From assembly GCF_000003815.2 (NCBI RefSeq), contig NC_049994.1, forward strand, positions 841,910-905,909: a stretch of 64,000 nucleotides of DNA. Direction: 5' to 3'. How positions within the stretch are numbered: the first letter of the stretch is position 1; each line of letters starts with the position of its first letter. The notes beneath the pieces are model-generated. The model was not told the DNA's origin. It made no database searches and saw only the letters and a list, made by a program, of their open reading frames with translations. The stretch comes from Branchiostoma floridae (lineage: Eukaryota > Chordata > Leptocardii > Amphioxiformes > Branchiostomatidae). This document shows, in pieces, positions 23,090 to 34,300 of the stretch. Position numbers and translations under genes: made by a program.

Positions 23090-25681
23090 ACGCACACACA
23101 TATATGTATGAATACTAGTATATATATATATTAATTGGTACCGTGTGTTGTTTAACAGTTGATATAGGTACTCACAGGTCTCAACTTCGTCACTTCTGCC
23201 TGAAGAGTCTCCACGGTTGTGTGTTCGTCCTCGTAGCTGCGGGTGGAATCAAATATGATTAATACACAACCAGTTAACTTCTATCTGTTTAGTTGAATAT
23301 GGATCCAAACAAGCTCAGTTCCATTAGTATGTAGGCTTCCTGCGCGCGCGCGCGCGCGTGTGTATGTGTGTGTGTGTGTGCGCGTATGCGTGTGCGTGTG
23401 TGTGTGTCTTCATACTTTGTTTTGGTTGGCATAAAGTAAACAAAGTATTGAGGGATTGCATACTATAAAGGCATAAGTGAGAAAAAACTCACTCTCCAGG
23501 CAGAGGTTTTTGTTCTATTTTGTCAGATTTTCCTTTATATTACATCTCCTTTATGGCTTGGTGGCATCAAAAGAAGAAAAAAACTGGCAACATAGAAAGC
23601 TTGACAAAAACGCCTAAAAAATCTCTGTTTGGAGAGTAGTGCTTTCGCTGGACAGCCCCGCTGGGAACCAGTTCTACTACTTTGTGATCGATTATCTTGT
23701 CTCATTGTGCAGTCACCAGATACAACCTGATCTCGCTTATTGTTCGACAAAATGCTTGATCCGGATCTTGGTCAAGATCTTATCATTTCTTCCTCAGATC
23801 TACATGTTTCCACAGAGGAAATATGCTATTTTTTGTTTACACTTTACATCTAGGGTCGTGTTTACGAATCAACCAACCATCCCTAACGATATCCCATACG
23901 AACCCTTTCATAAAACTTTGAATTGTACGGTTCTGTATCATGTCTAATGGCACGACTGTCAAACATCGCGTCTTCTTAAATCACATTTGCTGAAACATTC
24001 AACAACAGATTCTGTCGTCAGAATAAATTTGTATTGATCAGTGTACATGTTTTAGATTCTGATTCCGCCAGAATGTAGGGAATTCCATCTACACGAGAAG
24101 AACCGGACATAAGATTTAAATCTGTGATGTATTTTGTCTGAGCTATAAACGTTACAGAAAAATGCCCGGAGGGACTGGTCAGCGGAGGTCAGCTGACTGT
24201 GGCCATCTGGTCAGAATGGAACGTGTACCTCGGCAGATTGGAGATTCATCAGAAAAATCTTCCTCTTAGTACTTAGACAAAACAATTTCCTTTACTTTAT
24301 TCTATTTTAGAATTGTCAAGACTTTAAGAAGTTTGTGATATGTGTGTGTCAGTAAACGTGAAGAAACGGGGTCACATCTATCCGACAAGGTGCCCTGAGG
24401 ATATCCCATTGTAAGGAACCAGCCGACCTAATTCATAGTATGAAGCAACAATGCATGTATAGACCGTGTAAGCAGGTCGGACAATTGAAGCGTATCACTC
24501 AGCCCATCTACAGAAGAACAAGGCGTTGAATTTGCCTAATATCAGAGCAGAGACCCCCTGAAAACCTGATTAATCTAAATCAAAGGAGTTATAAGAACAA
24601 TGTGCGACTTTCCCCAGAAGAGGCGTTGTTATTTCATTTACCATCTAGAGTTCATCTTCTCTAGCTGTGATATATACCTCTTATGTTTGCTGGTGCAGCC
24701 AAGCGCTGACACCCTTTTGTCGCCTATGTTGGCAGCTCTATGTGTGCAGCCAAACCATTGAATACACTAATAAATCGCTCTCATAATATCTAATCATGTA
24801 ACACCTAAGCATGTGATTTTCGTCACTTTATGGTGTCAATGGTACTTAACTGACCACCACCTTTTTGGCAAAAATGCTGAACAATTATAGGGGGCGTGTA
24901 TGTCTACCCCTAGACCCCTAAGGCCATTTCAACTGTCCAGACATAAGGAGGGTATATGGAACGATTTCCCAAACAGTTCCTCCGACAGAATCCAAACCGT
25001 CATGACCGTGCATTGATGGTATGAAAAGAAAACTGTGTACCTTTTTTTCATGGTGGTCACTTCAGCCTGAAGCCCGTCGCTCTCGGATTGCAGGACGTTT
25101 TTCTCGTTGATGACCACCTCAGTGAGCCTTTTGATGTTGTTCAGCTCTGCCTCCCACATCTTGCCGATGTCTGGTCCTCCCACGCCCGCCTTCTTCTGTA
25201 CCATCTCCAGTTGTAAGGTAAGCTTACGATTCATCTCTTCCAAGTAGCGCACCTTGTTGATGAAGGTGGCGAATCTGTCGTTCAGCCCGGCCAGCTCGTC
25301 CTTGTCACCAGACCGATCCACGCGGACTTCTCCGAGGCTGACGAGCATCTGCGTGGCCTGCTCTGCCGTCATGGAGGAGCCTCCATAGCTCCGTCCACCA
25401 CCGCCTCCAGCTCTTCCCGCGCCCATCATACGGGCTCCTCCTCCAGCACGAGCTCCAAAGCTTAATCCGCTGCGGCCTCCCATGCTGAAACTGGAGGAGC
25501 CTGAGCTGCGAGCCCCTCCGCCGAAGCTGCCCCTCCCCCCGAGGCCAGCTGCCCCGCCCAGGCTGCTCATGCCACCGAAGCCACCTCCTCCAGACGCATG
25601 GAAGCTGCCACCACCACTAGAACTCGAGAAGGACGCCGACGAGCTGGACTTGAAGGCGGTATGCTGCAGAATCGTACTCAT
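18881..25681 (-). CDS. Cytoplasmic intermediate filament protein (keratin/type III-like), gene 1
   Basis: Eight exons on the minus strand join in phase: 25681-25041, 23236-23176, 22695-22600, 22106-21939, 21374-21249, 20672-20479, 19966-19901, 19061-18881 (510 aa). Start MSTILQHTAF is chosen because gene 2 starts MSAILQHKAF. The head is Gly/Ser-rich; the rod begins with the coil 1A helix-initiation motif (LNDRFATFINKVRYLEEMNR). Coil 1B lacks the 42-residue lamin/protostome insertion. Coil 2 ends LDIEISAYR|KLLEGEE, the helix-termination motif. The tail is Gly/Ser/Phe-rich and ends SFQTSGGGVRLQD. Exon sizes 61-96-168-126 match vertebrate type II/III genes. It should assemble 10-nm filaments, probably in epithelium. 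I cannot assign it to a named lancelet filament gene. Confidence 0.93.
20479..20672 (-). CDS. Coil 2 exon of intermediate-filament gene 1, ending inside the helix-termination motif
   Basis: The 194-bp exon encodes NARLQEQLAAVEAKGVSQLE... to LDIEISAYR, and the donor CG|GTACGG splits the Arg codon just before KLLEGEE. In vertebrate type III genes the corresponding exon is 221 bp and includes KLLEGEESR, so the boundary here lies 27 bases earlier. The same exon in gene 2 (33200-33007) is also 194 bp. Confidence 0.85.
21653..21930 (+). mobile_element. Short MITE with ACCTTC/GAAGGT palindrome ends
   Basis: The left end is CTAGAGTCCAACGACCTCAT then ACCTTCGCCAAA. The right end is a CACACAGACC-rich run followed by the palindrome ACCTTCTGGCGAAGGT (21913-21928). 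The middle resembles the 'cagcatgtccagaacacg...gctgcagtacctta' block of the longer elements. It ends only 8 bases from the donor dinucleotide of exon 4 of the filament gene (21938-21937). Confidence 0.8.
23031..23099 (+). repeat. (CA)n microsatellite
   Basis: An almost perfect CA run of about 68 bases, ending in CACACG variants, lies in intron 2 of filament gene 1. Confidence 0.95.
23341..23408 (+). repeat. (CG)n/(TG)n microsatellite
   Basis: CGCGCGCG runs directly into TGTGTGTG and CGTGTG variants, an alternating purine-pyrimidine tract with Z-DNA potential, in intron 1 of filament gene 1. Confidence 0.9.
25041..25681 (-). CDS. Exon 1 of filament gene 1: Gly/Ser head and coil 1A/1B
   Basis: The exon runs from ATG (25681-25679) to the donor AAAAG|GTACAC. 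The open frame continues 25 codons upstream of this Met, but the conserved MS[T/A]ILQH start of the pair supports the downstream Met. It contains a 280-bp stretch (25184-25463) identical to gene 2 (38411-38690), extended by 63 further identical bases after a 2-base difference. Confidence 0.85.
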
Positions 25682-25699
25682 CTTGAGAAGTAGGGATCC

Positions 25700-27055
25700 T
25701 ATGAAGCTATATAGCCAGGTACTGGGGGCGTTGTGCGCGGTGAGTTGGCTCGGCACAGAATGACCAGACAGCTCTGCTCAGCCGGTTAGGCTGGTATCAG
25801 TAGGGCAGGATCAATTCAACACATGGTTTAGCAGAGTTAACCTGTGGTTATTTATGACAGAAGTCTTTTTCACGAACCTGTTTAGGTAACCGAGGTACCA
25901 GCCCGACCGCGGGAAAAGTTATCACACGGTCCGGGACACCCGTATCGAACGTTTTTGCGTCACAGGTATGACATAAAGACATTTACTTTTGGTATGAACG
26001 GTTAAGTGACGTACAGTCCATGTACAGAATTATTTGAATTTACACTGAATGGATCTTGTACCATTTCATGATGTGTGCGTGAAATGGGCCACATTTGACT
26101 CTCCAAAGTCCATGCTCTAGCTGTCGCGCAACAAAGGTATTCTTTTGATTAAAAACGTTGAATGACAAGTGATTTTGTCCGAGTTGCGTTTGTCTCGGAG
26201 CTGCTGACATGACGATATACACTGATGCATTCTTGTCTGGCCGCTCTCTTTTCGTAACCTTCTTGGAAAGGACACAACGAAAAGGATTGAAGAAAACAAT
26301 TTCGACCAATCACCACCCTACATGTGCCCACGTGATAAAGCTACACTACCCTCTAGTCATAACTGTCGTGCCGGTCAACAAACCGTGAATCTTGTGGGGA
26401 GGCTTCCTATGAAGATAACGTGTATGTTGTTGTTGAGGGTATTCACACTGACAGGTAGGAAAATGTACTCCAAACCGGGAAATTAACATACTAGGACAAA
26501 TAATCATACGTAAACGTTTATTGGCAACAAAACCAATTAAAACGTGCTGAAATCATGTATCCAGTGCTTATATGGAAGAAAACAATAATATCCGAATTCA
26601 ATGTAAAATTGAACTATTCAATTATTTTCCTGGGTTCAGAAAAATGTTATTTGCAGAATCAGAACACTTGCTTGTGGTCTCATACCTCCGGGAAGTATTC
26701 GGTTTCATTCTGATTTCCCTCACTCTATACAAATTGTGGTCACCTTTAGCCCTTAAACTGCCAGAGTTTCAGCCCTATAAAATGCTATTAGTGCCAGGGT
26801 TGGCCGCTGACCTCCAAAAAGAAACCCCCGAACAAGGCCGAAGTCCCTAACTTCGCGCAAAGTTGCTACTTCGGGGAATACGCTATCCTGTTTATATCCG
26901 GGCACGGCACACAAGGCATGTATATGTGTGCCGGATATATCCGGGCTTGGCAGGGTTTTAACTAACGGTCACCTTTAACTAACTGTCAAACTAACATGGC
27001 ACAAAATTATCATTTACCGCTATGGAATAATAGAACTTTCCAATCAAGTATACAA
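25700..27055. other. Intergenic region upstream of filament gene 1
   Basis: This should contain the promoter of the minus-strand gene. A CTATATAG word sits at 25708-25715, but only ~27 bases from the ATG, so it would leave no 5'UTR and I do not call it a TATA box. No other gene is seen. Confidence 0.4.
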
Positions 27056-27059
27056 AATA

Positions 27060-28126
27060 CTAGAGTTCGGCGACCTCATACCTCCATGAAATATTCAAGC
27101 TTTTGTAAATCTTATGCAAAGGACTTTTCATGATGCATGCATGGTGATGTTCATCATTGACTAACATACACATGTCAAGTACAAAATTCCTATCATTAAT
27201 CATTGAGCAAATGTCATTGCAATATTCGCATGCATTATGCAAATCAGTTCCTAATTAGCATATTTGGCATCTGCTTATGTTCCATCTATCATAATTTACA
27301 TTTGTTACATTTATTGAAGTCAAGTTATTGAAATAATGGAATTATACAATTTCCTCATTAATTATGCAAATAGTGTCATCATTTGCATAACATGAATATC
27401 ATTATGAACATCTTTGCCTAAGCTACCTGCATGCCTAAAATGATTGCAATCCATCATTCCTCTCTGCAGTTATCTTCTTTGGAATGTCTTGACAAAAATA
27501 CCCCTGCAGTTCCAAAATCAAATGTTAGGGGGCTGAAACTTGGCCCACTATGTCATGACGCTGAAAGCTGTCTATCACCCAATTGTCAAGACCATATTAT
27601 TTCCGGGACAGGAGTTACATTGAAAAAACTGCTATGATAGAATGTTCTTATTGATTATGCAAATGTACTCTAATTTTGCATGATTAGCATCTTATCTTGT
27701 ACAACATTGTCTAAGGTACCTACATACCAAAAATCATGAAAATCCGTTGTTTCCTTCTTGAGTTATCCGCTTCAGAAGTTTTTGACAAAAATGCCCCTGC
27801 TATCCCAAACCTAGTCGCTAGGGGGTCCAAACTTATGTCACTTATTTCTGAGCACAAGAGCTACCTAACAATAAAAAATCTTGACCATAGCATGTTCAGA
27901 ACACTGAGATAGTAAAACTGGAAGTTGTGCTGCAGTACCAATGCAAGCCGCTAGGGGGCCCAAAATCTAATCACTTCTAGCTTTCATCACACCCCACCAA
28001 CACACCAAGTATGAAACCAATCCATCCAGCCGTTCTTGAGTTATCTTGTTGACAGACAGACAGACAGACACACACACACACAAACGCTACTGAAAATATA
28101 ACCTCCATGACATTTCATGGAGGTAG
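27060..28126 (+). mobile_element. Complete single copy of the ACCTCCATGA-type element
   Basis: It begins CTAGAGTTCGGCGACCTCAT then ACCTCCATGAAAT, and ends with a GACAGACA/CACACA microsatellite, then the palindrome ACCTCCATGACATTTCATGG completed by AGGT. The 5' ACCTCCATGAAAT and the 3' ATTTCATGGAGGT form a 13-bp inverted pair. At 1067 bp it is the best stand-alone reference copy in the window. Confidence 0.85.
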
Positions 28127-28129
28127 TAA

Positions 28130-29259
28130 TTATATGCTTGGAGTTGGTTTATACAATTTCGGCATTAATTATGCAAATTAGATCCCAATTTACAATCAAT
28201 TAATGTCAAATTGAATCAAGCATTACTTAAGCTAACAGCATACCAAAACTCATGATCATCCTTTGGTCCATTCTTGACTTATTCTCTTTCAAAGTCTTAA
28301 CTACACCTCTTACTCTCCCTCTTTCTCAGTTACATATGTGGCAACTTTGAAACTACTATAATGAAATGTAATCAATTATGCAAATTAGCTGTTGATTTGC
28401 ATAAAAAGTATTACATTATATAAGTCTTCACTTAGGCTATCTACATGCCAAAATCATAACGATCCGTCAACACGTTCATATTTTCTCATTAATTATGCAA
28501 ATGAGGTCGTCATTTGCATGATAAATATGCATTGCCATTTCTCTCTCAGCTACATATGTGACAATTTTTAAAGTCCTATCATTTAATGTAGTGGATTTAT
28601 AAAATGTCCTCATTAATTATGCAAATTAGCTGTTGAATTGCATAATTAGTATCTCATTATGTAGGTCTTCGCTACCTACATACGAAAAAAACATGATGAT
28701 CCGTCAATATTTTGTCATTAATTATGCAAATGCGGTCATCATTTGCATAATTGATATCTATCGACATTTCTCTCCTTCCCAGGTACATAAGTAACAAGTT
28801 TGAAAGTCCTATCATGGTATGCAGTGAATTTATAAACTTTCCTCATTAATTATGCAAATTAGCTGTTGATTTGCATAATTAGTGTACCATTATGTAAGTC
28901 ATCACTCATTCTATCTACATACCAAAAATCATGACGATCCGTCAACACGTTGTAGAGTTATTCTCGTCCAAAGTTTGAAAGGAAACCGGCGCCTGCAGTT
29001 TCAAAAAAGCCGCTAGGGGGCCAGACTCACAGCACTTACTTTCTGCCTCAAGGGCTATGTATCACTCAAAAATTATGACCACAGCATGTCCAGAACACGA
29101 GATATACAAAATGAGTTTCCGCTGCAGTACCTTAGCAAGCAGCTAGGGGCCCATTATCGAACTTGACCTTCGTTTTCCTGACCCCTACCCACCCACCAAA
29201 TATCATCAGGATCCATTCAAGGCTTCTCGAGTTATGCTGTTCACACACACAAACACACG

Positions 29260-29331
<72 letters not shown>

Positions 29332-29366
29332 CGCCCAAAACATAACCTCAGCCATTCTGGCAAAGG
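28130..29366 (+). mobile_element. Related element with ...GCAAAGGT end, adjoining the previous copy
   Basis: Repeated ~200-bp blocks (tttcctcattaattatgcaaattagctgttgatttgcata...; four or five rounds between 28160 and 28900) are followed by the 'gcagtaccttagcaagcagctaggggccc' block, a CA/GA microsatellite and 'attctggcaaaggtaataa'. It shares its 3' half with the 21653 MITE. Left boundary uncertain. Confidence 0.6.
29241..29334 (+). repeat. (CA)n(GA)n(CA)n microsatellite
   Basis: A compound run of CACACA, about 13 GA repeats and CACACA lies in the 3' part of the preceding element. The His/Thr/Arg/Glu frames through it are not coding. Confidence 0.95.
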
Positions 29367-29369
29367 TAA

Positions 29370-30990
29370 TAATGTAGTGCATTCCTCCGGATACTGGACG
29401 GAACTGCCCTTACCTCATTTATATTGTCTTTTACCCTCGAAATGAAGGCGTAAATCCTCATGACTCGTCTTTGACTTCTTTCCAGATGAACGTAAACACT
29501 AGATTGTATCCCATTGAACGTAGAAGGGGGAACGGCAACATTTCCTTTTATTACAATGACTGACCGCTGGACCCTTCCGATTTGTTTTATACAACATTGT
29601 GGAGACCTCATCAAGCGCCTAGCATCAATACTTTTGTAATACTGACACAGGATCCAAAAATATAGCTTTATTCCATCACACAATGCCATCTTGTGTACGT
29701 AGGGTGGGACCAAAGTCGTATTCTGGTGGACAGCCACTCCTTACGGTAAGTCAAGTAATGCATTGTATGGGCCTAACATACGTGTCTTTATCCACCCCAC
29801 CTTTATCTATCCCGTCTGATCTCCGCATACCTGACGGCAGTCTGTGACGCTCACACGTGGCCCTAGCGTTAGTTTATCCGCGGCGTATCGTATATCCGTT
29901 GTATTACGGATATCAAGTCAATGGACAGTGGTAATATTTTCACAATATTGCAACAATTTTCAAACTATTGCACCGTCTGTCGACTTGATATCCCTAAATA
30001 CCCTGATTTTAAGAACAAGAGATATACTAGTAGCTTGCCCCGCGGATAAATGTGAATTATGCTAGATCATGTCTCTAATGTACACCCCGGTTCATGACTA
30101 CACGTGTAGTACATGTCTCTTACTCATGTCTGTAATCTACACCCCAGTCCATATCCATGATTATAGTCATGGCTCTGAATCATGTCTCTAACCTAAACCC
30201 CTGTCCTCCACTCCTGTGCATGTTTCTCGGCCATGTCTATAATCTATACGCCAGTCCATGGTTCTACTTCATATCTCTGAATCATGGCCATGGACTATAT
30301 ATCCAAGTTCATGGTTCTTGTAAATGGTTCTGGAATAAGTTTCTAATTCATACATCAGTTGCAAATAACTAGAATGTGAAGGTCCAATCCACAGCCTTAT
30401 TCATCCGTCGCTCCGGCTTGTGGGGATATTTCGCCATGGCCCTACTTCAATGCTCGTCTCAGCAGATCAAGCCTCATGACTCTTTTTCTCACTATCCTGC
30501 TGCTCTGCTAAATAAAGGTCTGTGTCCCAAAGCACCTATGTGGTCGAAGTGAATGTACAAAAAAAGAAGATTCCAGCATTCCCGCACTTGCCCCTTTTTA
30601 TTACCGGACTATAGAATGTGGTGAAATGCAAATAACACCAGCAGAAGAAAGACGTTTCTTACACTAAAACGCACTTAGTTACAAATGTGTATCTAAGTCT
30701 AACACTATAACATTTCCATGCAGCCGAATGAAATGACATTTCTGAAACTAACTGCAAAACACTTCAAAACATTGTTGCAGTCGAGGTGTACAGAGGAAAT
30801 AATTTCCATTTGCATCAAATTAAGTTTATCTTCAGGCATTACACTTAGCTTACAATATCCCAATATTTAAGAGCTCTCAGCTATGCGACTTAATCTGGCG
30901 ATGTGATCTACACATTGTGATTACAGTGGATAACACGGTTTGCAAAGAAACAAAAAGTGAAAAAGTAGAAATTGTAGATGCACTGCTGAG
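29370..30990. other. Intergenic, no gene recognised; degenerate ~55-bp repeat at 30065-30360
   Basis: A 129-codon minus frame (29348-29737) has no recognisable domain. From 30065 to 30360 about five degraded units of 'catgtctctaatctacaccccagtccatg' recur every 50-60 bases. Confidence 0.45.
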
Positions 30991-31028
30991 ATTTAGCCCG
31001 ATCACCCTTTGGGAGCGTCCTAGTGGCC

Positions 31029-31077
31029 TCAGCCGCTGGTAATGTTGCTCTCTAGGTCCGCCCGAAAGCAGCTGACA
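31029..31077 (-). CDS. Possible alternative last exon of filament gene 2
   Basis: After a good acceptor (gcattttcttttag on the minus strand), a phase-2 entry gives VSCFRADLESNITSG and a stop. Phase 2 is exactly what the donor of exon 7 (32606) offers, so skipping the glycine tail exon would yield a short non-repetitive C-terminus. The sole support is frame and splice-site fit. Confidence 0.3.
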
Positions 31078-31230
31078 CTAAAAGAAAATGCAAATTCCAT
31101 TATCATCGTGCAAGCAGTGTTTAAAGCTAAACAAATTCCGTTGAAGTATTCAGAATGAAACCTGGAGTACAACATGGTGAGATATACATAAACGCAAACA
31201 AGGACATGTGATAAAATAATTACTCAACAA

Positions 31231-31399
31231 CTAACTTTGGAAGCTGCCTCCACCGCCGCCGCCAGAGCTGAAACCGCCGCCGCCGCCAGAGCTGAAACCT
31301 CCGCCGCCGCCAGAGCTGAAACCTCCGCCGCCGCCAGAGCTGAAACCGCCGCCAGAGCTGAAACCGCTGCTAGAGCTGAAACCGCCGCCGCCGCCGCCA
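31231..31399 (-). CDS. Glycine-loop tail exon of filament gene 2
   Basis: It encodes repeats of FSSGGG(GG) and ends SFQS followed by TAG. The DNA is an imperfect 24-bp repeat (AGCTCTGGCGGCGGCGGAGG followed by TTTC). The repeat resembles the glycine loops of vertebrate epidermal keratins. The antisense Ala-rich frame is a shadow. Confidence 0.8.
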
Positions 31400-34300
31400 C
31401 TGCGAAGTTGGATGACAGAAACAAGACATTGTACTAATGATGATTGTATCCCATTGTCATCGAGGTACATGGTTAGCGATACAGCAATGACTCATAATAG
31501 TCTATGGTCCGTTAGTTTGCTATAACTAGTCAACATTCACTTTGACTGCAGTCTCCTCAGACTGAACTGGTAAAAATTGAAGAAAAAGACTAGTTGATTC
31601 GATGGATAACATCCTTTGGGAACCCCAAAACTGATGCGAGTGAACAAATATTTACAACAAAAGCTGCCTTCATTATGAAATCTGATTGGTCAGGAAGGTT
31701 GAACGAATGTCTAAACACGGTATAACGTTACAGAACATTAGATTCCTCCTTTTTGCTCTTCTTCTTTGACACCGGAATTGCCTTGGCATTCTGCGACATG
31801 AGTGTCTGTTTCCCAATATGTTTTGTACGGCATATATCTACTAATTTTGCAGCTGCTTTGCACGATCTCCAATATGATCAAAAATAGGTGTGTACCGTGT
31901 ACCTTTACAAAAACTTTTTTTTATTGTGGACCGGTTAGAACAGGAACAGGTTATACCGGCAGACATTTACGTCTTTTGAGGCTTACAGGCCCAAGAAAAC
32001 AAGAGCGAAGAAGAAGAGAGTTGGTGGTCATTTTTACCAAGTTTTTATAGTCAAACTTGGTCTAAATTAACCGAGGTTATTTATGTTGTTTACCTATAGG
32101 AAGCATTTTAAAATACAAGTATACGTCGGATACTCCTTCAAACAGATTCCTTTGTAGCGAAATGGACCATTGTTTTGAGTATTGCCCATTTAGAAGTCTT
32201 CACAGACAATTAGGTCAAGGTTCAGGTTCAGGTCCGGACCCGTACCTGGTCCTATGGACCTGTACCTTACCTGTACCTGAATGTTCAGTACCGATAGTCA
32301 CCGCTAGTCGATAAAGTTTCTTTTCAAAAACGACGAAAGGTGATAAGCAATGTAATCCATATGTTCGAATTAACATGGCCTTAGAACCAGTAGTGCAATT
32401 GATACGTTGTACTTAACAATATAATTCATTCATATACTGGTATGTAGGGTAGTCCATCTGCACCACTCGTTTTGTTTGCATATGTAGTTGTAGAGAAGAT
32501 CTCACAAAAGTCGTCGTACTTTTGTTATGTAAATAAAGATTGCTGAGTTGCACATCATTCAAAAAATGATACCATGCAATACAGTGTTATGCCTGTGTAA
32601 CTCACCCGCCGCCCACCGCCAGTCCTTGTCCGAAACGACCCTCCTCGCCCTCCAGAAGTTTCCTGTCGAGACACAGAGTGGGATAGCAGTCAATGTCACG
32701 TTCTTCATCAACCATGCACAAAGTGAAATAATAAAAATTGTTCCTATCCAATAAACATCCTCAATGTTGATTTGATAGTTGACCGTGTGAACGAAATAAT
32801 GTAGACTAGTGTTAATGGTACGAGCTTTATTCAAGACCTACAAGATGTCGGACGTTTAAAATGACGACACATACATGTACGACATAGATTGCACCGCATC
32901 AACCGAAGTTCCATCTAGTTGCTATTGCAGTCATGCCCTGGGCCAAGTTCAGGTTCACTTTGATCGCTGACATATTTTTTACATAATGAAGAAAGTGCAT
33001 TGTTACCGGTATGCGCCGATCTCGACATCCAGGGCCATCTTGACCGCCATGAGGGCCTGGTACTCCACCATCTGCTCCTTGATCTTACTGCGAAGGGTGG
33101 TCAGCTCCTCCTCCAGCTTGGTGATCTCCTCTTGTTTAGCTTCCAACTGCTTCACTCCGCGTTCCTCAACAGCAGTCAACTGGTCCTGAAGCTGGGCATT
33201 CTGGACGGAAGTACACGGCAAGGGTCAAGACACACATCTCCTCTCAGGGTATACTTTTTTACTGTCTACCTCTAACCAAGAAGCTTTTATCACTGATAAA
33301 AGCTCCTTGCTCTAACTCAACGCGACATTTTACCAGAATACAACATGGGTAAGAAGAGTCACACCCTGACTTGAGTTATTTGGATGGCGAAAACATACGG
33401 AATGTCTTTCAAAAGCAATTTTTCATAAGAATATAATCGACGGCAATAGCACAGAAGTGGGAAGCCTACCCTGGCCTTGGCAGCTTCAATCTGTGCCTGG
33501 AGCCTCTTCAGCTCGCTTGTCATCTTACTCAGCTCCGCGCGTGCGTCGTCCAACCCGCGGCCGGCCTGGCCCTGCTGCTGCGCCAGCCCCTGGACCTGCA
33601 CACGGACCAGAGTCAGAATCACACACCAACTCAAGGGAACAATTCTTGTAAGTGTAATGTTGTAACGTTACAGAGATAAACCTTTCAGTAAAACAAAATA
33701 TTGTGTTAGTTGTTTAGAAGCACATAGTATTTTCACTTCCCTGAGGAATACGTGAAACATTAAAAAAAACAATTCGGCGAGTACGCGAGATGCCAAAGCC
33801 ACCTGTGTATGTAAAGTAAAATTATATCAGATGATTGAGATAAATTCAAAGATATAAAGTGAACAAAAACTACATAATCTGACTTTTTGTTCACCCATGC
33901 ATGAAGACAAACATTTTAACTAGTGACCTTTCTGCTTGTGACCATTTTTGCTATAATAACAGTATGTGTGCCAAGTTTGAATATCCGCCATGCTTGCAAC
34001 GGTGGACTAACTACAGAGCAGTCATTCAAGCCTGATTAAGTGCAAACTAGTGCCTTCTGAATCATTTCCGGCCATGATTACGTTCACTATAACCACGCCC
34101 TCAGTCAAGACAGACCCACCCAGACAGGGGACGGAATTATCTGTGTTTACAGCATGTTCAGATGCTTGTCAAAAATTTTTGTACCTTTGTATCGTACCAG
34201 CCCTGTGTCTCCTGCTTAGACTGCAGTGCCAGAGCTTCATACTGGGCGCGCACTTCATCCAAGATGCTCTGGAAGTCGATGTCTGGGGCACCGCCGAGGT

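Noticed and set aside
25708-25715. TATA box for filament gene 1
   Set aside because: The CTATATAG word is only about 27 bases upstream of the chosen ATG, leaving no room for a 5'UTR.
25482-25763. Pro/Leu-rich plus-strand frame opposite the filament head (similarly 38709-38906 and 31237-31437)
   Set aside because: It is the shadow of Gly/Ser-rich exons on the opposite strand.
29348-29737. 129-codon minus-strand frame
   Set aside because: No recognisable domain, no splice partners and no neighbours supporting it; it may be chance or an old repeat.
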